From contig JBGTQJ010000006.1 in the NCBI GenBank assembly GCA_041941305.1, positions 186,001 through 250,000 on the forward strand: a DNA stretch of 64,000 bases. The letters run 5' to 3'. The notes beneath the pieces were generated by a model. It worked only from the letters and a program-made list of their open reading frames with translations. It did not search any database and was not told the DNA's origin. Positions 11,401 through 21,200 of the stretch are shown here, piece by piece. Both the position numbers and the translations under genes were made by a program. The DNA is from JANSWP01 sp041941305 (GTDB lineage Bacteria > Bacteroidota > Bacteroidia > Chitinophagales > Saprospiraceae). Positions within the stretch are counted from its first letter, which is position 1. Each line of letters starts with the position of its first letter.

Positions 11401-14400
11401 TTCTTGTACTGAAGAAATTATTCTTATAGATGGAACCAATTCAGACAATGGAAGTGATTTTATTTTTGAATGGCAAACCCTGGATGGCAATTTTGAAAAT
11501 GGTCAAAACTCTTTATCTCCTACTGTCAATGCCCCTGGAATTTATACATTGACGATTACCAATCTTTTAAGCAATTGTTCCGCAAGTCAAAGTATTACAG
11601 TGGAAGTAAATACCACCTTTCCCGAATTGAATTTTCTGGATGTGGATATATTGAATTGTGAAAATGATGCGATTCTCTTGGAAGGAGAGACTACCAGCAA
11701 TTTGAACAATGTTGACATATTTTGGACAACCCAAAATGGAAATATCACAGGCAGCCAAGATAAACTTTTGACAGAAGTTAATGAACCAGGCGACTATATC
11801 CTTTCCATCACCGATTTGGAAAATGACTGCATCACTTCAGATACTATTTCCGTTGAATCAAATCATGCTGTTCCAATTGCTGATGCAGGAGTAGATGAAA
11901 TCCTGAATTGCAATTCTGAAAATATTGAATTGAATGGAAGCCTTTCCAATATCGGCAATGAATACAATTATTTATGGCAAGATGAAAATGGTCAAATATT
12001 AGCGACCAATACCTTAAATCCATTGGTTGAGCTACCCGGAGAATATATTTTGGTTGTAACGGATATTAATAGTCTTTGCACCGCTATGGATACGGTAAAT
12101 ATCGCTCAGGATACAACCTTGCCAAAGATTGAAATTGCACTCGCTGATACACTATCCTGTGATGTTCAATCTATCTTTTTGGATGCGACCAATTCGGATT
12201 CAGGTAGTGAATTTCAGATAATTTGGTCAACCTATAATGGAAACATAATCTCAGGTGAGACAACACTAACGCCAAACATCAATTCACCTGGAAATTATCA
12301 ATTAACCATAGTTGACACATCAAATAACTGTGAAAGTACTACCCAAATAGTTGTCAGTCAGGATGTTACAGTCCCAAATGTGCACATCCTTGTTTCTGAC
12401 ACTATAAATTGTTGGAAGCCCTCCGTTTTTATTGAAACTCAAAATTTAGGACAGGCTTCTGACTTTTTTTACCATTGGCAAACGACTGATGGAAACATTC
12501 TTTCCAATCCAAATAATGCGTTCATAGAAGTCAATCGCCCAGGGGAATATCAACTTCAAGTATTAAATGAGCAAAATGGTTGCTCAACTGAAAAAACGGT
12601 TTTCATATTTCAAGATACCCTTCAACCTATCGCAAATGCTGGAATAGACTTGACCATTCTATGCACTGAACCTAGTGTTCTGGTAGATGGAAGTCAATCT
12701 AGTACTGGAGATGAATTTGAATATTATTGGATGAATGAACAAGGAGATACCATTTCTAGTGAAATTAATCCTTCTATTGCAACTGATGGACAATATTTTC
12801 TTTCCGTGCTAAATCAGTCTAATGGCTGTGCAACACAGGATACAGTATTGATTTTTCAAGATGTCAATGTGCCAAAAATTGAAATTGCCCCTCTGAACTT
12901 TTTGACTTGTTTTATGCAAAGTATTGTCATTGATGCTTCTAATTCTGATTCAGGAGATAGCTTGCTTATATCTTGGGAAACTGTAGATGGCAATATTCTT
13001 TCATTTGAGAATGAATTAATGCCTGAAGTCAATCAGGCTGGAATTTATACATTGACATTGGTCAATGAGAAGAATGGCTGTTCAAATGTGGAGCATATCC
13101 TGATTAATGAGGATTTTGCTCCGCCTCTTCTCAAAATTACTCAACCTGATACTTTGACTTGTATAGTTGAATCTTTAATGCTGGATGCCTCGGCATCTGG
13201 CGAAGAATCCGACTTTCAGGTTAATTGGCAGACTTCTAATGGCAATATTTTAACTGGTGTGACCTCATTACTTCCAACTATAAATCAGCCTGGGAATTAT
13301 CTTCTTACATTGACAAATAATAGCAATGGATGTTCAGATTCTTTAGAAGTGGAAGTGATTCAAAATCTCGAACAACCTAGTGTTGACGCAGGTTTAGGAG
13401 GAGTTTTAACTTGTGATAATCCGACTTTAGAACTGACAGGCGAAATTCCTTCTAATATACCCGTTAGTTATTTTTGGAGTACTCAAAACGGAGCTATTCA
13501 ATCTGGTGTTAATACTCTAAATCCAATGATTGAAGTATATGGAATCTATACCTTGACAGTTACAAATCTCATCAATGGATGTACCAATTTAGATGAAGTA
13601 CTTATTGAGGAAAATATAGATTTGCCAAACATTATTGTCCAAAATCCAAATCTCTTAACTTGTACAGATTCTATTATTAATATTGACGCGACAGGGTCTG
13701 ATTTTGGAACTGACTTTTTATTGGAGTGGAATACCAATGACGGAAATATCCTTTCTGGAAATCAAACCTTAACGCCATTGGTCAATGCCTCAGGAAATTA
13801 TCAATTGACGATTTTAAATGTTCAAAATGGCTGCTCTGGTGAAGCCACAATTTTGATTGAGGAAAATATGGCACCTCCTATCATTGGATTAGAAGAACCA
13901 GCATTATTGACCTGTTCAGTAGAGGAAATTCAGCTTGTCTGTAAAGACATGAGTACTAATGAGCTTAGCTATTTTTGGACAACAACAAATGGAAATATTC
14001 TTTCAGGACAAAATACCGAATCAATCGATGTGGATGCAGCAGGCACTTACGCTGTAATTGTTACTGATTTAGATAATGGATGTATGACAGAATCGGAAGT
14101 GACTGTCAATCAAGACATTGCGCTTCCTGTTGCCGATGCAGGCGCCAATCAATTCATCAATTGTTCGCAAACTGAAACTACGCTATACGGAGGACTTTCG
14201 ACAGGTGGAAATAATATGACTTATTATTGGTCAACATTGGATGGAAACATTTTAGAGGGTGAAAATACTTTGTATCCAAATATTAATTCTGGAGGCAATT
14301 ATGAAATTTTGGTCACGAATATAGAAAATGGTTGTACTGCCACTGACCAGGTTTTTGTATATGAGAATTTTGAAATTCCTCAAATTGAAATAGTTGCTGA

Positions 14401-15652
14401 AGGCTTGTTGACCTGTGAAATCCAGGAAATCACTCTCAATGCAGAAAGTTCCAGTAATGGCGCTTCCTTTTCATATAATTGGACAACTCAAGAAGGTATT
14501 ATTCAAAGTGGTGGTAATTCGCTTATACCAATAGTGTCAGCAGTTGGAGAATACAATTTAGAAATTATCAACAATTATAATGGATGCACGAATACTGCTT
14601 CCATTAAAGTAGAGGCAGATAGAGAGCTACCCATCGTGGTGGCAACTACTCCCGACGGGATCAATTGCGAGACTAAAGAAGCCTTTTTGTTATCGAATGT
14701 AGAAGCAAGTAGTGAAAACTTGAAATACAACTGGGCTTCATCTGATGGTGTTATTCTAGCAGGTCAATATACAGAGATGCCACTTGTGCAAGGAGTCGGA
14801 AATTACACAGTAAACGTAACCAATCTTGAAAATGGGTGTACCGCCGAAACTGATGTTTCTATTTTTGAAAACTTACCTGTAGCAGATTTAGATTCCATGG
14901 AGCCATTTTGTGTTGATGGTTTGGGGCAAATTAATATTGTTTCCGTAACGGAGGGTACTCCTCCGTATAAATTTTCCTTTGATGGTGGCAATAATTTTTC
15001 TACTGAAACACAAATTAATGATGTTTCATCTGGAGACTATTTAGTAGTTATTAAAGATGATAATGATTGTGAATATGCCGAAACTGTACAAATCTCAGAA
15101 GGGATAGACCCCATTTTAGATATGGAGTCAGAGGTAACTTTGCAATTGGGTGAATCCTATCAAATAGAGGCTTTTATAAATTTTCCAGAAGCAGAAATTG
15201 AGTCGATTATTTGGAGTCCTTCCAATGGATTGAGTTGTACAGATTGCCTTCTTCCTCAAATTTCGCCATATCAAAATACAATCTATGGGGTAGTCATTCG
15301 AACGAATGAAGGCTGTGAAGTCAGCGGTTCGATAACCATCAACATACCTAAAGAAGCCAATATATACGTACCTAATGTGTTTTCTCCAAATAATGATGGC
15401 ATCAACGATGTATTTATGATTTATGGAAATGAACAGCAAATTGCCAAAATTCATTCTTTTTCTGGCTTTGACCGATGGGGAGAACCAGTTTTTGAATTTT
15501 CTGATTTTTTACCCAATGACCCACAATTTGGATGGGATGGTACCTATAGAAATACCCCATTAAGTCAAGGCGTATTTGTATGGTTCGCGGAAATTGAAAT
15601 TGTGGATGGTCGAAGAGAAATATTAAAGGGAGATGTTTTATTAGTTTTGTAA
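8459..15652 (+). CDS. Giant repeat surface protein with T9SS type B C-terminal sorting domain
   Basis: 2397 residues. A signal peptide (MKIIVLLLCVTCIGLPF, cleaved near AELQA) leads into a Cys-rich N-terminal domain (about 25-165), a PKD/Ig-like segment (SISGPITICENDISNYSIS), and then about 22 tandem Ig-like repeats of 75-90 residues from about 310 to 2130. Each repeat carries a cysteine near its start (LNC or LTC), a W-T/S-x-x-G-N-I core, and ends Y-x-L-x-V-T-N-x-x-N-G-C. The C-terminus has YVPNVFSPNNDGINDVF and then FDRWGEPVFEF, typical of the gliding-motility-associated (CHU_C) T9SS type B domain. It is expected to be secreted across the outer membrane and held at the surface. An adhesin or filament role is inference. 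The two cysteines per repeat probably form disulfides. A terminator follows at 15700-15736. Confidence 0.93.
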   Translation: MKIIVLLLCVTCIGLPFYAELQAQCPPPNYPWPANSSCAAAPILCANLNGYCNTLPNDTGNQPFPGCDPIHSLNNDEWIAFIAGSTSITIEVIPQNCYLQDHGLQAGIYDGCNGPIMDVQCDCAGSGDAFLMQSDNYIIGNIYWMVLDGCAGDICDYTINVITGSTIGMPPDPPGSISGPITICENDISNYSISTSSGASQYTWTLAPTIGTLDSDGSENVEITWDNGYGTAELCVTVENECLSNNNNSCITILVYPEGEETLNETICEGSCFTVGSTSYCSAGTYNHHLLTEMGCDSSVILNLSILDVTATIDGDNMLNCVASSLILDGSSSSPAGVTYNWTTSDGIISGSFTSPTITVEDVGTYFLEVFYTQNGTTCSDMTSITVTEDVTPPIINILDPGDLDCNSTTTIINASGSIPLNLLQFNWTGPSIVNGNGTPIITVDAPGTYSVIVNGQNSCTAEASVTVEENIAYPNIEIQPPQQIDCNTTTIVIDASGSDSGSNLTINWTGGNIISGANTLTPTVDEGGIYTLTITNSENGCSSTQNVQVQENTTLPTATIQNTGQLDCITNILILNATGSGNAISSYNWSTSNGNIVSGQNSLMPTIDAPGTYTIQVTDNDNGCTNTASLTVIEDTTSPTLNITPPDLLNCNNQSININGNASGGSNFAFNWSTTDGNIVSGGNTLNPTVNQPGLYQLIVTNNGNGCTTEESVTILEDVTQPSISILPADEINCFTPIITLDGSGSSSGTNFSYNWSGSGIVNGWTSQNPTVNAGGFYTLNILNSENGCTASEMIFVNESTTPPPAMISAPIHLDCLMKEVPLYGMGSGNPTSSFQWSGPGIVSGENTLTPTVNAPGTYSIFVNDWLNGCSNWASVLIIQDTMPPIASAGNDQLIDCDSGNQLTLDGTNSSNGFNYEINWTTPDGNIVFGESSLNPTVDQDGVYNLLIINNNNGCTAEDEVIVQQALDLPEVSILPPNQISCTEEIILIDGTNSDNGSDFIFEWQTLDGNFENGQNSLSPTVNAPGIYTLTITNLLSNCSASQSITVEVNTTFPELNFLDVDILNCENDAILLEGETTSNLNNVDIFWTTQNGNITGSQDKLLTEVNEPGDYILSITDLENDCITSDTISVESNHAVPIADAGVDEILNCNSENIELNGSLSNIGNEYNYLWQDENGQILATNTLNPLVELPGEYILVVTDINSLCTAMDTVNIAQDTTLPKIEIALADTLSCDVQSIFLDATNSDSGSEFQIIWSTYNGNIISGETTLTPNINSPGNYQLTIVDTSNNCESTTQIVVSQDVTVPNVHILVSDTINCWKPSVFIETQNLGQASDFFYHWQTTDGNILSNPNNAFIEVNRPGEYQLQVLNEQNGCSTEKTVFIFQDTLQPIANAGIDLTILCTEPSVLVDGSQSSTGDEFEYYWMNEQGDTISSEINPSIATDGQYFLSVLNQSNGCATQDTVLIFQDVNVPKIEIAPLNFLTCFMQSIVIDASNSDSGDSLLISWETVDGNILSFENELMPEVNQAGIYTLTLVNEKNGCSNVEHILINEDFAPPLLKITQPDTLTCIVESLMLDASASGEESDFQVNWQTSNGNILTGVTSLLPTINQPGNYLLTLTNNSNGCSDSLEVEVIQNLEQPSVDAGLGGVLTCDNPTLELTGEIPSNIPVSYFWSTQNGAIQSGVNTLNPMIEVYGIYTLTVTNLINGCTNLDEVLIEENIDLPNIIVQNPNLLTCTDSIINIDATGSDFGTDFLLEWNTNDGNILSGNQTLTPLVNASGNYQLTILNVQNGCSGEATILIEENMAPPIIGLEEPALLTCSVEEIQLVCKDMSTNELSYFWTTTNGNILSGQNTESIDVDAAGTYAVIVTDLDNGCMTESEVTVNQDIALPVADAGANQFINCSQTETTLYGGLSTGGNNMTYYWSTLDGNILEGENTLYPNINSGGNYEILVTNIENGCTATDQVFVYENFEIPQIEIVAEGLLTCEIQEITLNAESSSNGASFSYNWTTQEGIIQSGGNSLIPIVSAVGEYNLEIINNYNGCTNTASIKVEADRELPIVVATTPDGINCETKEAFLLSNVEASSENLKYNWASSDGVILAGQYTEMPLVQGVGNYTVNVTNLENGCTAETDVSIFENLPVADLDSMEPFCVDGLGQINIVSVTEGTPPYKFSFDGGNNFSTETQINDVSSGDYLVVIKDDNDCEYAETVQISEGIDPILDMESEVTLQLGESYQIEAFINFPEAEIESIIWSPSNGLSCTDCLLPQISPYQNTIYGVVIRTNEGCEVSGSITINIPKEANIYVPNVFSPNNDGINDVFMIYGNEQQIAKIHSFSGFDRWGEPVFEFSDFLPNDPQFGWDGTYRNTPLSQGVFVWFAEIEIVDGRREILKGDVLLVL

Positions 15653-15699
15653 AGGCACTTAATTTATGTCAAAAATGCTAATCCAAGTTCTCAAATTTT

Positions 15700-15736
15700 A
15701 ATAGTATGAAGATGAAATATTCTTCATGCTATTTTT
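15700..15736 (+). terminator. Intrinsic terminator of the giant surface-protein gene
   Basis: A 13-bp stem AATAGTATGAAGA (15700-15712) / TCTTCATGCTATT (15721-15733), with one G-U pair and an 8-nt loop, is followed by a T run, about 50 bp past the stop at 15652. Confidence 0.7.
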
Positions 15737-15801
15737 AATTTAGACAACTTCATTTCCTAGTTCCCTTGAAGTTCATATCTTGAGTAATAAACCAATCTTT
15801 G

Positions 15802-16878
15802 ATGAGATCCAAACAATTTAATTGCATTATTCTTTCGATTATCCTAATCATTAGTTTTTCTATCTTTCAGCTTCAAATGATAGCCCAAACAAATATTCCC
15901 GTTATTTCAGAATTAACTATTGAAAATGCCCCAAAGGGTGAAGTTTCCAAATACTGGTTGCATATTATTTCAACAGGTATGTCTCAGCCAGTTCTAGTGC
16001 CCGTTTTAGTAGCAAGAGGGATGGAAGATGGACCAGTTCTTGGAATAGCTGCGGCTATTCATGGCAATGAATTGAATGGCATCCCAATTATTCAAAATTT
16101 GTTTGAGGAAATTGATCCAAAAACATTAAGAGGGACGCTAGTCGGTATCCCAGGCTTGAATGTGGTGAGCATTGACCGCGACCGAAGAAGATATGTAGAT
16201 GAAGAGGATTTGAACCGCAACTTTCCAGGCAAGGAATTTGGCAATCGTAGCCAGCAGTATGTCTTTCGCATTTTTGACAAGATTGTACGTCATTTTGACT
16301 ATTTCGTGGACATGCATACAGCAAGCTTTGGGCGCGTGAATTCGCTTTATGTCAGAGCAGATATGCGCAATGATACCATTGCTCAAATGGCAAATTTGCA
16401 AGACTGTGACATCATTCTAAACAGCAAAGGCATTCCATCAACTGGCGATGCGATACCCATGCTGCGGACACTGCGCGCAGAAGCCATGCTCAAAGGCATT
16501 CCCACCATCACTGTAGAATATGGCAATCCACAAGTCTATCAACCAGAAATGATAAGGCGTGGCATTGCAGGTATGGAGAATTTGATGAGTTGGTTAGAGA
16601 TGATGAACCAGCCTATTCATAAATTTGAAAACCAACCAGTTCATTGCCAAAAATCTTATTGGATATATGTTAATGAAGGCGGGCTCCTTGAAATTCCAGT
16701 AGAATTAACTCAACCAATCCAAAAAGGAGATTTGATTGGTATTTTGCGAAATCCTTTTGGAGAAATTTTAAAAGAATATCATGCTCCCGAAGATGGCATT
16801 GTCATTGGGAAAAGTACGAATCCTGTGAATATGCATGGGGGGAGGATAATTCATTTGGGGCTTCTAGAAAAAAATTAA
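15802..16878 (+). CDS. Secreted succinylglutamate desuccinylase/aspartoacylase-family metallohydrolase
   Basis: 358 residues. An N-terminal signal peptide (ILSIILIISFSIFQLQMIAQ) is followed by a zinc-carboxypeptidase-like AstE/AspA domain. The zinc-site motif H87-G-N-E90 lies in AAIHGNELNG, and a third ligand candidate is H172 in VDMHTAS; DLNRNFPG is also typical of the family. The C-terminal part (GGLLEIPVELTQPIQKGDLI) is the usual small beta domain. Members hydrolyse N-acyl amino acids or related amides, but the substrate here is unknown. Export suggests action in the periplasm. The preceding TTG (15799) could also start translation; I chose ATG 15802. The gene ends 4 bp into the convergent DUF819 gene. 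Confidence 0.87.
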   Translation: MRSKQFNCIILSIILIISFSIFQLQMIAQTNIPVISELTIENAPKGEVSKYWLHIISTGMSQPVLVPVLVARGMEDGPVLGIAAAIHGNELNGIPIIQNLFEEIDPKTLRGTLVGIPGLNVVSIDRDRRRYVDEEDLNRNFPGKEFGNRSQQYVFRIFDKIVRHFDYFVDMHTASFGRVNSLYVRADMRNDTIAQMANLQDCDIILNSKGIPSTGDAIPMLRTLRAEAMLKGIPTITVEYGNPQVYQPEMIRRGIAGMENLMSWLEMMNQPIHKFENQPVHCQKSYWIYVNEGGLLEIPVELTQPIQKGDLIGILRNPFGEILKEYHAPEDGIVIGKSTNPVNMHGGRIIHLGLLEKN

Positions 16879-18014
16879 AGCATTTGCTGGAACAGAAATA
16901 TCGTCAATAATCCCCATGCCGTTCCAGTCACCATACTCAATATGGCTAAGACAATGGCATGAGGCATCCATTCTTCATTGTAAGCCGCAGTTACAGCCGG
17001 AGCAGTCGAAATGCCGCCAAGATTTGCCATACTGGCGATTGGCACCCAGGCACTGTGAAGGCGTAGCCATTTGGCAGCCAAAATCATAAAGAGGTAATGC
17101 AAAACGAGCCAGACGATTACAAAACCTACAATGGGTAAGGGGATAGAAAAGCTATTGAAATTGAGCTTCAAGCCCAGAATAGCCATAATGAGCAAAATGA
17201 GAATACCGCCTGCTTTCAATACCAGACTGTGATTCCAGACTTTTATGAAATTGCCCAAAATCAAGCCTGCAAAAGACAAGATAACTATTTTCCATAGAAA
17301 ATTTTCTACCAAAAAAGTACAGGCTAGTAATACCAAAATGCAAGAGCCAACAGTGATAACTACGGAGCCCAGAGCATTCACATTTATCTCAATTTCATCT
17401 GGAACAAAATCCTCAATGGTGTCTTCAATTCCCAAAAAGGTATTGATTTGGTCGCTGCGTTTAATCATTTGAAACATCAAAATTGTCCATATATTGACCA
17501 GAATGTTGTCCAGTACCAAAATTGCTAAAAACAAGCCGTCTGGGCATTCTGCTACTTCTTTTAAAACCAATTGACTGGTGCTACCTCCAATCCAGCTACC
17601 CACAATAGTTGTCAATCCTTTCCAATAGCCTTCCTGAATGATAATTTGATGCAGGGAATCTGAAAAAAAAGTGCTACCCAAGAGGAGTAGTGGCGGTGAA
17701 ATGGCAATGATAAATGAGCCAAAAACGAAAACGAAAATTGGGCGAAAGCCGATGATTTTCAATTGTCGAAAGGAAAGAGCACTCATTACCAGCAAGATGG
17801 CAAGGGGAATGATGAGTTCCTTGCTCCAGTTGTGCAATACCACTTTTGATAAATCAAGTTGAAAAGCATGAGTAATGGCTGCCGGAATGACATAGGCAAA
17901 TAAAATGGCAGGAAACCAGTCTAATACTTTTTTTATCCATCCTGCTTCTTGGTACTCCAGATAACGAATAAAAAATAGAGTCAGCAGGACTATAATAATT
18001 GAAGTGAGAAGCAT
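16875..18014 (-). CDS. DUF819-family multipass membrane protein
   Basis: This 379-residue, very hydrophobic protein has about 10 predicted transmembrane helices, starting with MLLTSIIIVLLTLFFIRYL. Characteristic stretches are WIGGSTSQLVLKEVAECPDG (helix-loop) and ASMANLGGISTAPAVTAAY, as in the DUF819/YjcL family, which are thought to be transporter-like proteins with no assigned substrate. The glycine/serine-rich re-entrant-like segments in both halves suggest an inverted-repeat transporter fold; that is inference. The gene converges on the metallohydrolase with a 4-bp overlap of the ends, so no terminator separates them. Confidence 0.8.
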   Translation of the reverse strand: MLLTSIIIVLLTLFFIRYLEYQEAGWIKKVLDWFPAILFAYVIPAAITHAFQLDLSKVVLHNWSKELIIPLAILLVMSALSFRQLKIIGFRPIFVFVFGSFIIAISPPLLLLGSTFFSDSLHQIIIQEGYWKGLTTIVGSWIGGSTSQLVLKEVAECPDGLFLAILVLDNILVNIWTILMFQMIKRSDQINTFLGIEDTIEDFVPDEIEINVNALGSVVITVGSCILVLLACTFLVENFLWKIVILSFAGLILGNFIKVWNHSLVLKAGGILILLIMAILGLKLNFNSFSIPLPIVGFVIVWLVLHYLFMILAAKWLRLHSAWVPIASMANLGGISTAPAVTAAYNEEWMPHAIVLAILSMVTGTAWGLLTIFLFQQML

Positions 18015-18077
18015 TTGGTAAATGTATAGTTTTGAACTTTTAGTTTTCAGTTTCTAAATTTGCTCAATGTCTTAAGC

Positions 18078-18280
18078 TTAAGAGTATATTTAAAAATTTT
18101 ATGAACTGTGCCAAAGGCATCCCTTCGGGAAAAATCAAAAGCTTATGGTTCTGACAATTAATTGTCGAAAGAATTTATCGGGATAAATGATTAAGGCAAT
18201 TTGCAGTCAGGTTCATAAGATGTTGGTTTTCCCACAGGGATGCCTGTGGCACAGGAAAGAGAAATTTAAACACACTCTAA
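18078..18280. repeat. REP-like inverted repeat, long form, upstream of the intact HTCS
   Basis: The left half (18078-18123) runs from TTAAGAGTATATTTAAA to CTGTGCCAAAGGCATCCC. The right half (18237-18280) reads it back as GGGATGCCTGTGGCACAG, then AAATTTAAACACACTCTAA. About 113 bp lie between the halves. A compact copy of the same repeat is at 32361-32445. It fills most of the 284-bp gap between the divergent DUF819 and HTCS genes, so the HTCS promoter must lie in or beside it. Confidence 0.6.
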
Positions 18281-18298
18281 TCAAATATAGGCATAGGT

Positions 18299-21200
18299 AT
18301 GCGAGTATGGCTTCTGAATTTTTTATTTCTGTATTTTTCCTTTGCACTTTTGGGGCAGCAATATATCGTTGATATACAGCATTATGGGGTAAATGCGGGG
18401 CTTGAGCATCGAGAAGTGGTTGCAGTTTTTCAAGATCGGCAGGGCTTTTTATGGTTGAGTACGCCGGAAGGATTACAACGTTACGACGGCTATGAATTTC
18501 GGCGGTTTGGGACTGTTGACGCACATCATAAATACAACGACCATTATAGAACCATTAAGCAGGATGCAGCAGGCTGGTTGTGGTTGTTAAGATCCCAAAA
18601 AGGATTAGTAGCGGGGAAAATTGATTTGTTTCATCCTGAGAAACAAACCATACACACCTTTGAGGAAATGTTTGGAGATAGCCTCAAATTTGCACCTTCG
18701 GAACTCACATGGCGTGTTATCCATGATGCTGGTGGCAATCTGTACTTCGGTGCAGTGAATCCAGGCAGACTAATTATTTTTGATTCCACGAGGCAGTTTC
18801 GTGTTTTTAACTTCCCTCAATTTGATATTTTAGAACCTATTGCTGTGGGTGAGAAAGGCACTATTTGGTGTTTGGCAAATGATGTAAAAGTTTTAGAACT
18901 GAATCCTTCCGGAAAAGTATTAAGGCAGTTTGAAGCAATGGATAAATTCAAAATAAACAGAACTGCTCAATTTCACCACAACTTCCTGTTCTACGATGTC
19001 GGAGATTTGTCTAAATTTTTCTTTGTCCAAAAAAATGGAATGGTAGATACCATTGACTTAAAGGACCTGGGTATCCCAGACCTGCATGAACTTGAAGTCA
19101 AGAGCCTTCCTTACGGTTATTTTTACGATGAAAACTTAGATGCTTTTTGGATCAGAGGGTATTTAGTTTCCAGGAAATCAAAGAAATTATTAACAAAACA
19201 ATTGCTGGATAAAAATGTCCGTGCTGTCCTGAAAAACGGCCCCTATCAATATATCATTGGATCCAATTATGGGCTTTATTTTATCACCCTTACGCCAAAA
19301 TTATTTGAGCAATACCTTCAATTAAAGGATGATAATGATTCTGTGGCCATAGCTACCCGTGGATTGATAAGTATAGGAGAGACCCTCTACGCCAATGCAG
19401 AAGGCTTGGGACTAAAGGCAGTCAACTTAAAATCTGGACTTGTCAGCGATATAAAATTTCCAACTAATGCAACAATGGAAGGCTGGGGCTTCCGCGCGAT
19501 TGGAAAAACAGCAGATGGAAAGCTTTTGCTGAATATAATGAACCAACTGACTGTTTTTGACCCGAATGCTTTTCAGGTAATTGGACAATGGACATCGGGA
19601 ACAGATTTTTGGGATTATTTTGAAGATCGCAATGGGCGGGTTTGGCTTGTTGGCGAAAGTTCACAAAAAGTCAATAACCCTGCTGGTAGTATCGCTTTTT
19701 TAGAGGAAAATGCCTCCAAAATTTCCATTTTTAGTCAATATAATGAATTTACCGAGCTACGAGAAGGACTTATCTTAAATATCCAAACCGACAAAAAAGG
19801 TCGCGTCTGGCTTTGTTCAAACCGGGGCTTTTATCTGCTCGATTTGGAAGAAGGCATCACCGCTCGTTACTGGTCTGGTGGGAAAGATGAATTTTATTTG
19901 CCTACAGACAATATTCAACATTTTCATGAAGATGAAGCCGGGGTCTTTTGGCTTGCTACGGGTGGGGCAGGGTTGATTCGCTGGGATCATTTTTCCAATG
20001 CTCCTGCTCAAAATAAATCTAACTGGAAGCAATTTACCATTGCAGAAGGACTTTCCAACAATGTGATTTACGCTGTTTATGAAGACAATCATGAGCAGCT
20101 TTGGATGAGTAGCAATAATGGCATCATTCAGTTTGATAAAAATACTTTTGCGGTCAAAACATGGCTGGAAAAATATGGCGTTACCCATAGAGAATTCAAC
20201 CGAACTTCTCATTGGCAAGCAGAAGATGGCACCATTTATCTTGGAGGGTTGAATGGCGTAACTATGTTTCATCCCGATGATTTCCAAAGAGTGGAGCTGA
20301 TTTCCTCCAAACCACCTCAATTGTCGATAACTACCTTTCAACAATTTGATGGCGAAACCAATCGCTTGCGCAACCGGACAACAGACTTACTGGTATCCAA
20401 TGAAATTGTCCTCCATCCTGCCGACCGCTTTTTTAATCTCGAATTTGCAGTGCTTTCTTACGAACAAACCCCTCGAATTCAGTATGCCTGGCAGATAGAA
20501 GGCGTTTTGGACAAATGGCAGTTTCAAAAGGAACGCAGCTTGCGTTTTAGTCAATTGCCTTATGGAGAGCATTTATTGAAAATTAGGGGCCAAACAGCAG
20601 ATGGGCAATGGCTATCAGAAGATCTTGTCATTCCGATTCGGGTACTCAAACCCTATTATTTGCAGACCTGGTTTATTGTTGGAGTCGCTTTTTTGCTTTT
20701 GGGTTTAATTTTAGGAATTTACCGTTGGCGAACACTTGAAATGCGGCGCAGGCATCATTTTTTACATAAAGAAGTCCAAAAACAAACAGCCACCATACGT
20801 GCACAGGCAGAAGAATTGCGCCATTTGGATGAGGTGAAATCGCGTTTTTTTGCCAATGTGTCCCACGAATTGCGAACGCCACTTACCTTAATGCTCGGAC
20901 CTGTAAGTTCTGTTTTAAATTCTGGGAAACTGGACAACCGCAACTTTACACTCCTGAAAAAAGCCCAGCAAAGTGGTCAGGATTTGCTCAAACTCGTAGG
21001 CAACATCCTCGACCTTTCAAAAATGGATGCGGGCAAAATGGAATTGAACGAAACGCATATCACTTTTTATCCGCTCGTGAAAAGACTTGTCGCCACCTTC
21101 GAATCTCATGCCGAAAGGCAGGGCATTCAGTTGCTGTTTGAATATCAATTGCCCAAATATTTGAAACTGGAATTGGATGCTTCGAAACTGGAAACCATTT

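Noticed and set aside
8459..15652. Regularly spaced similar segments suggestive of a CRISPR-like or satellite repeat array
   Set aside because: They are protein repeats of 75-90 residues within one open frame; DNA copies are diverged and there are no identical short repeats with spacers.
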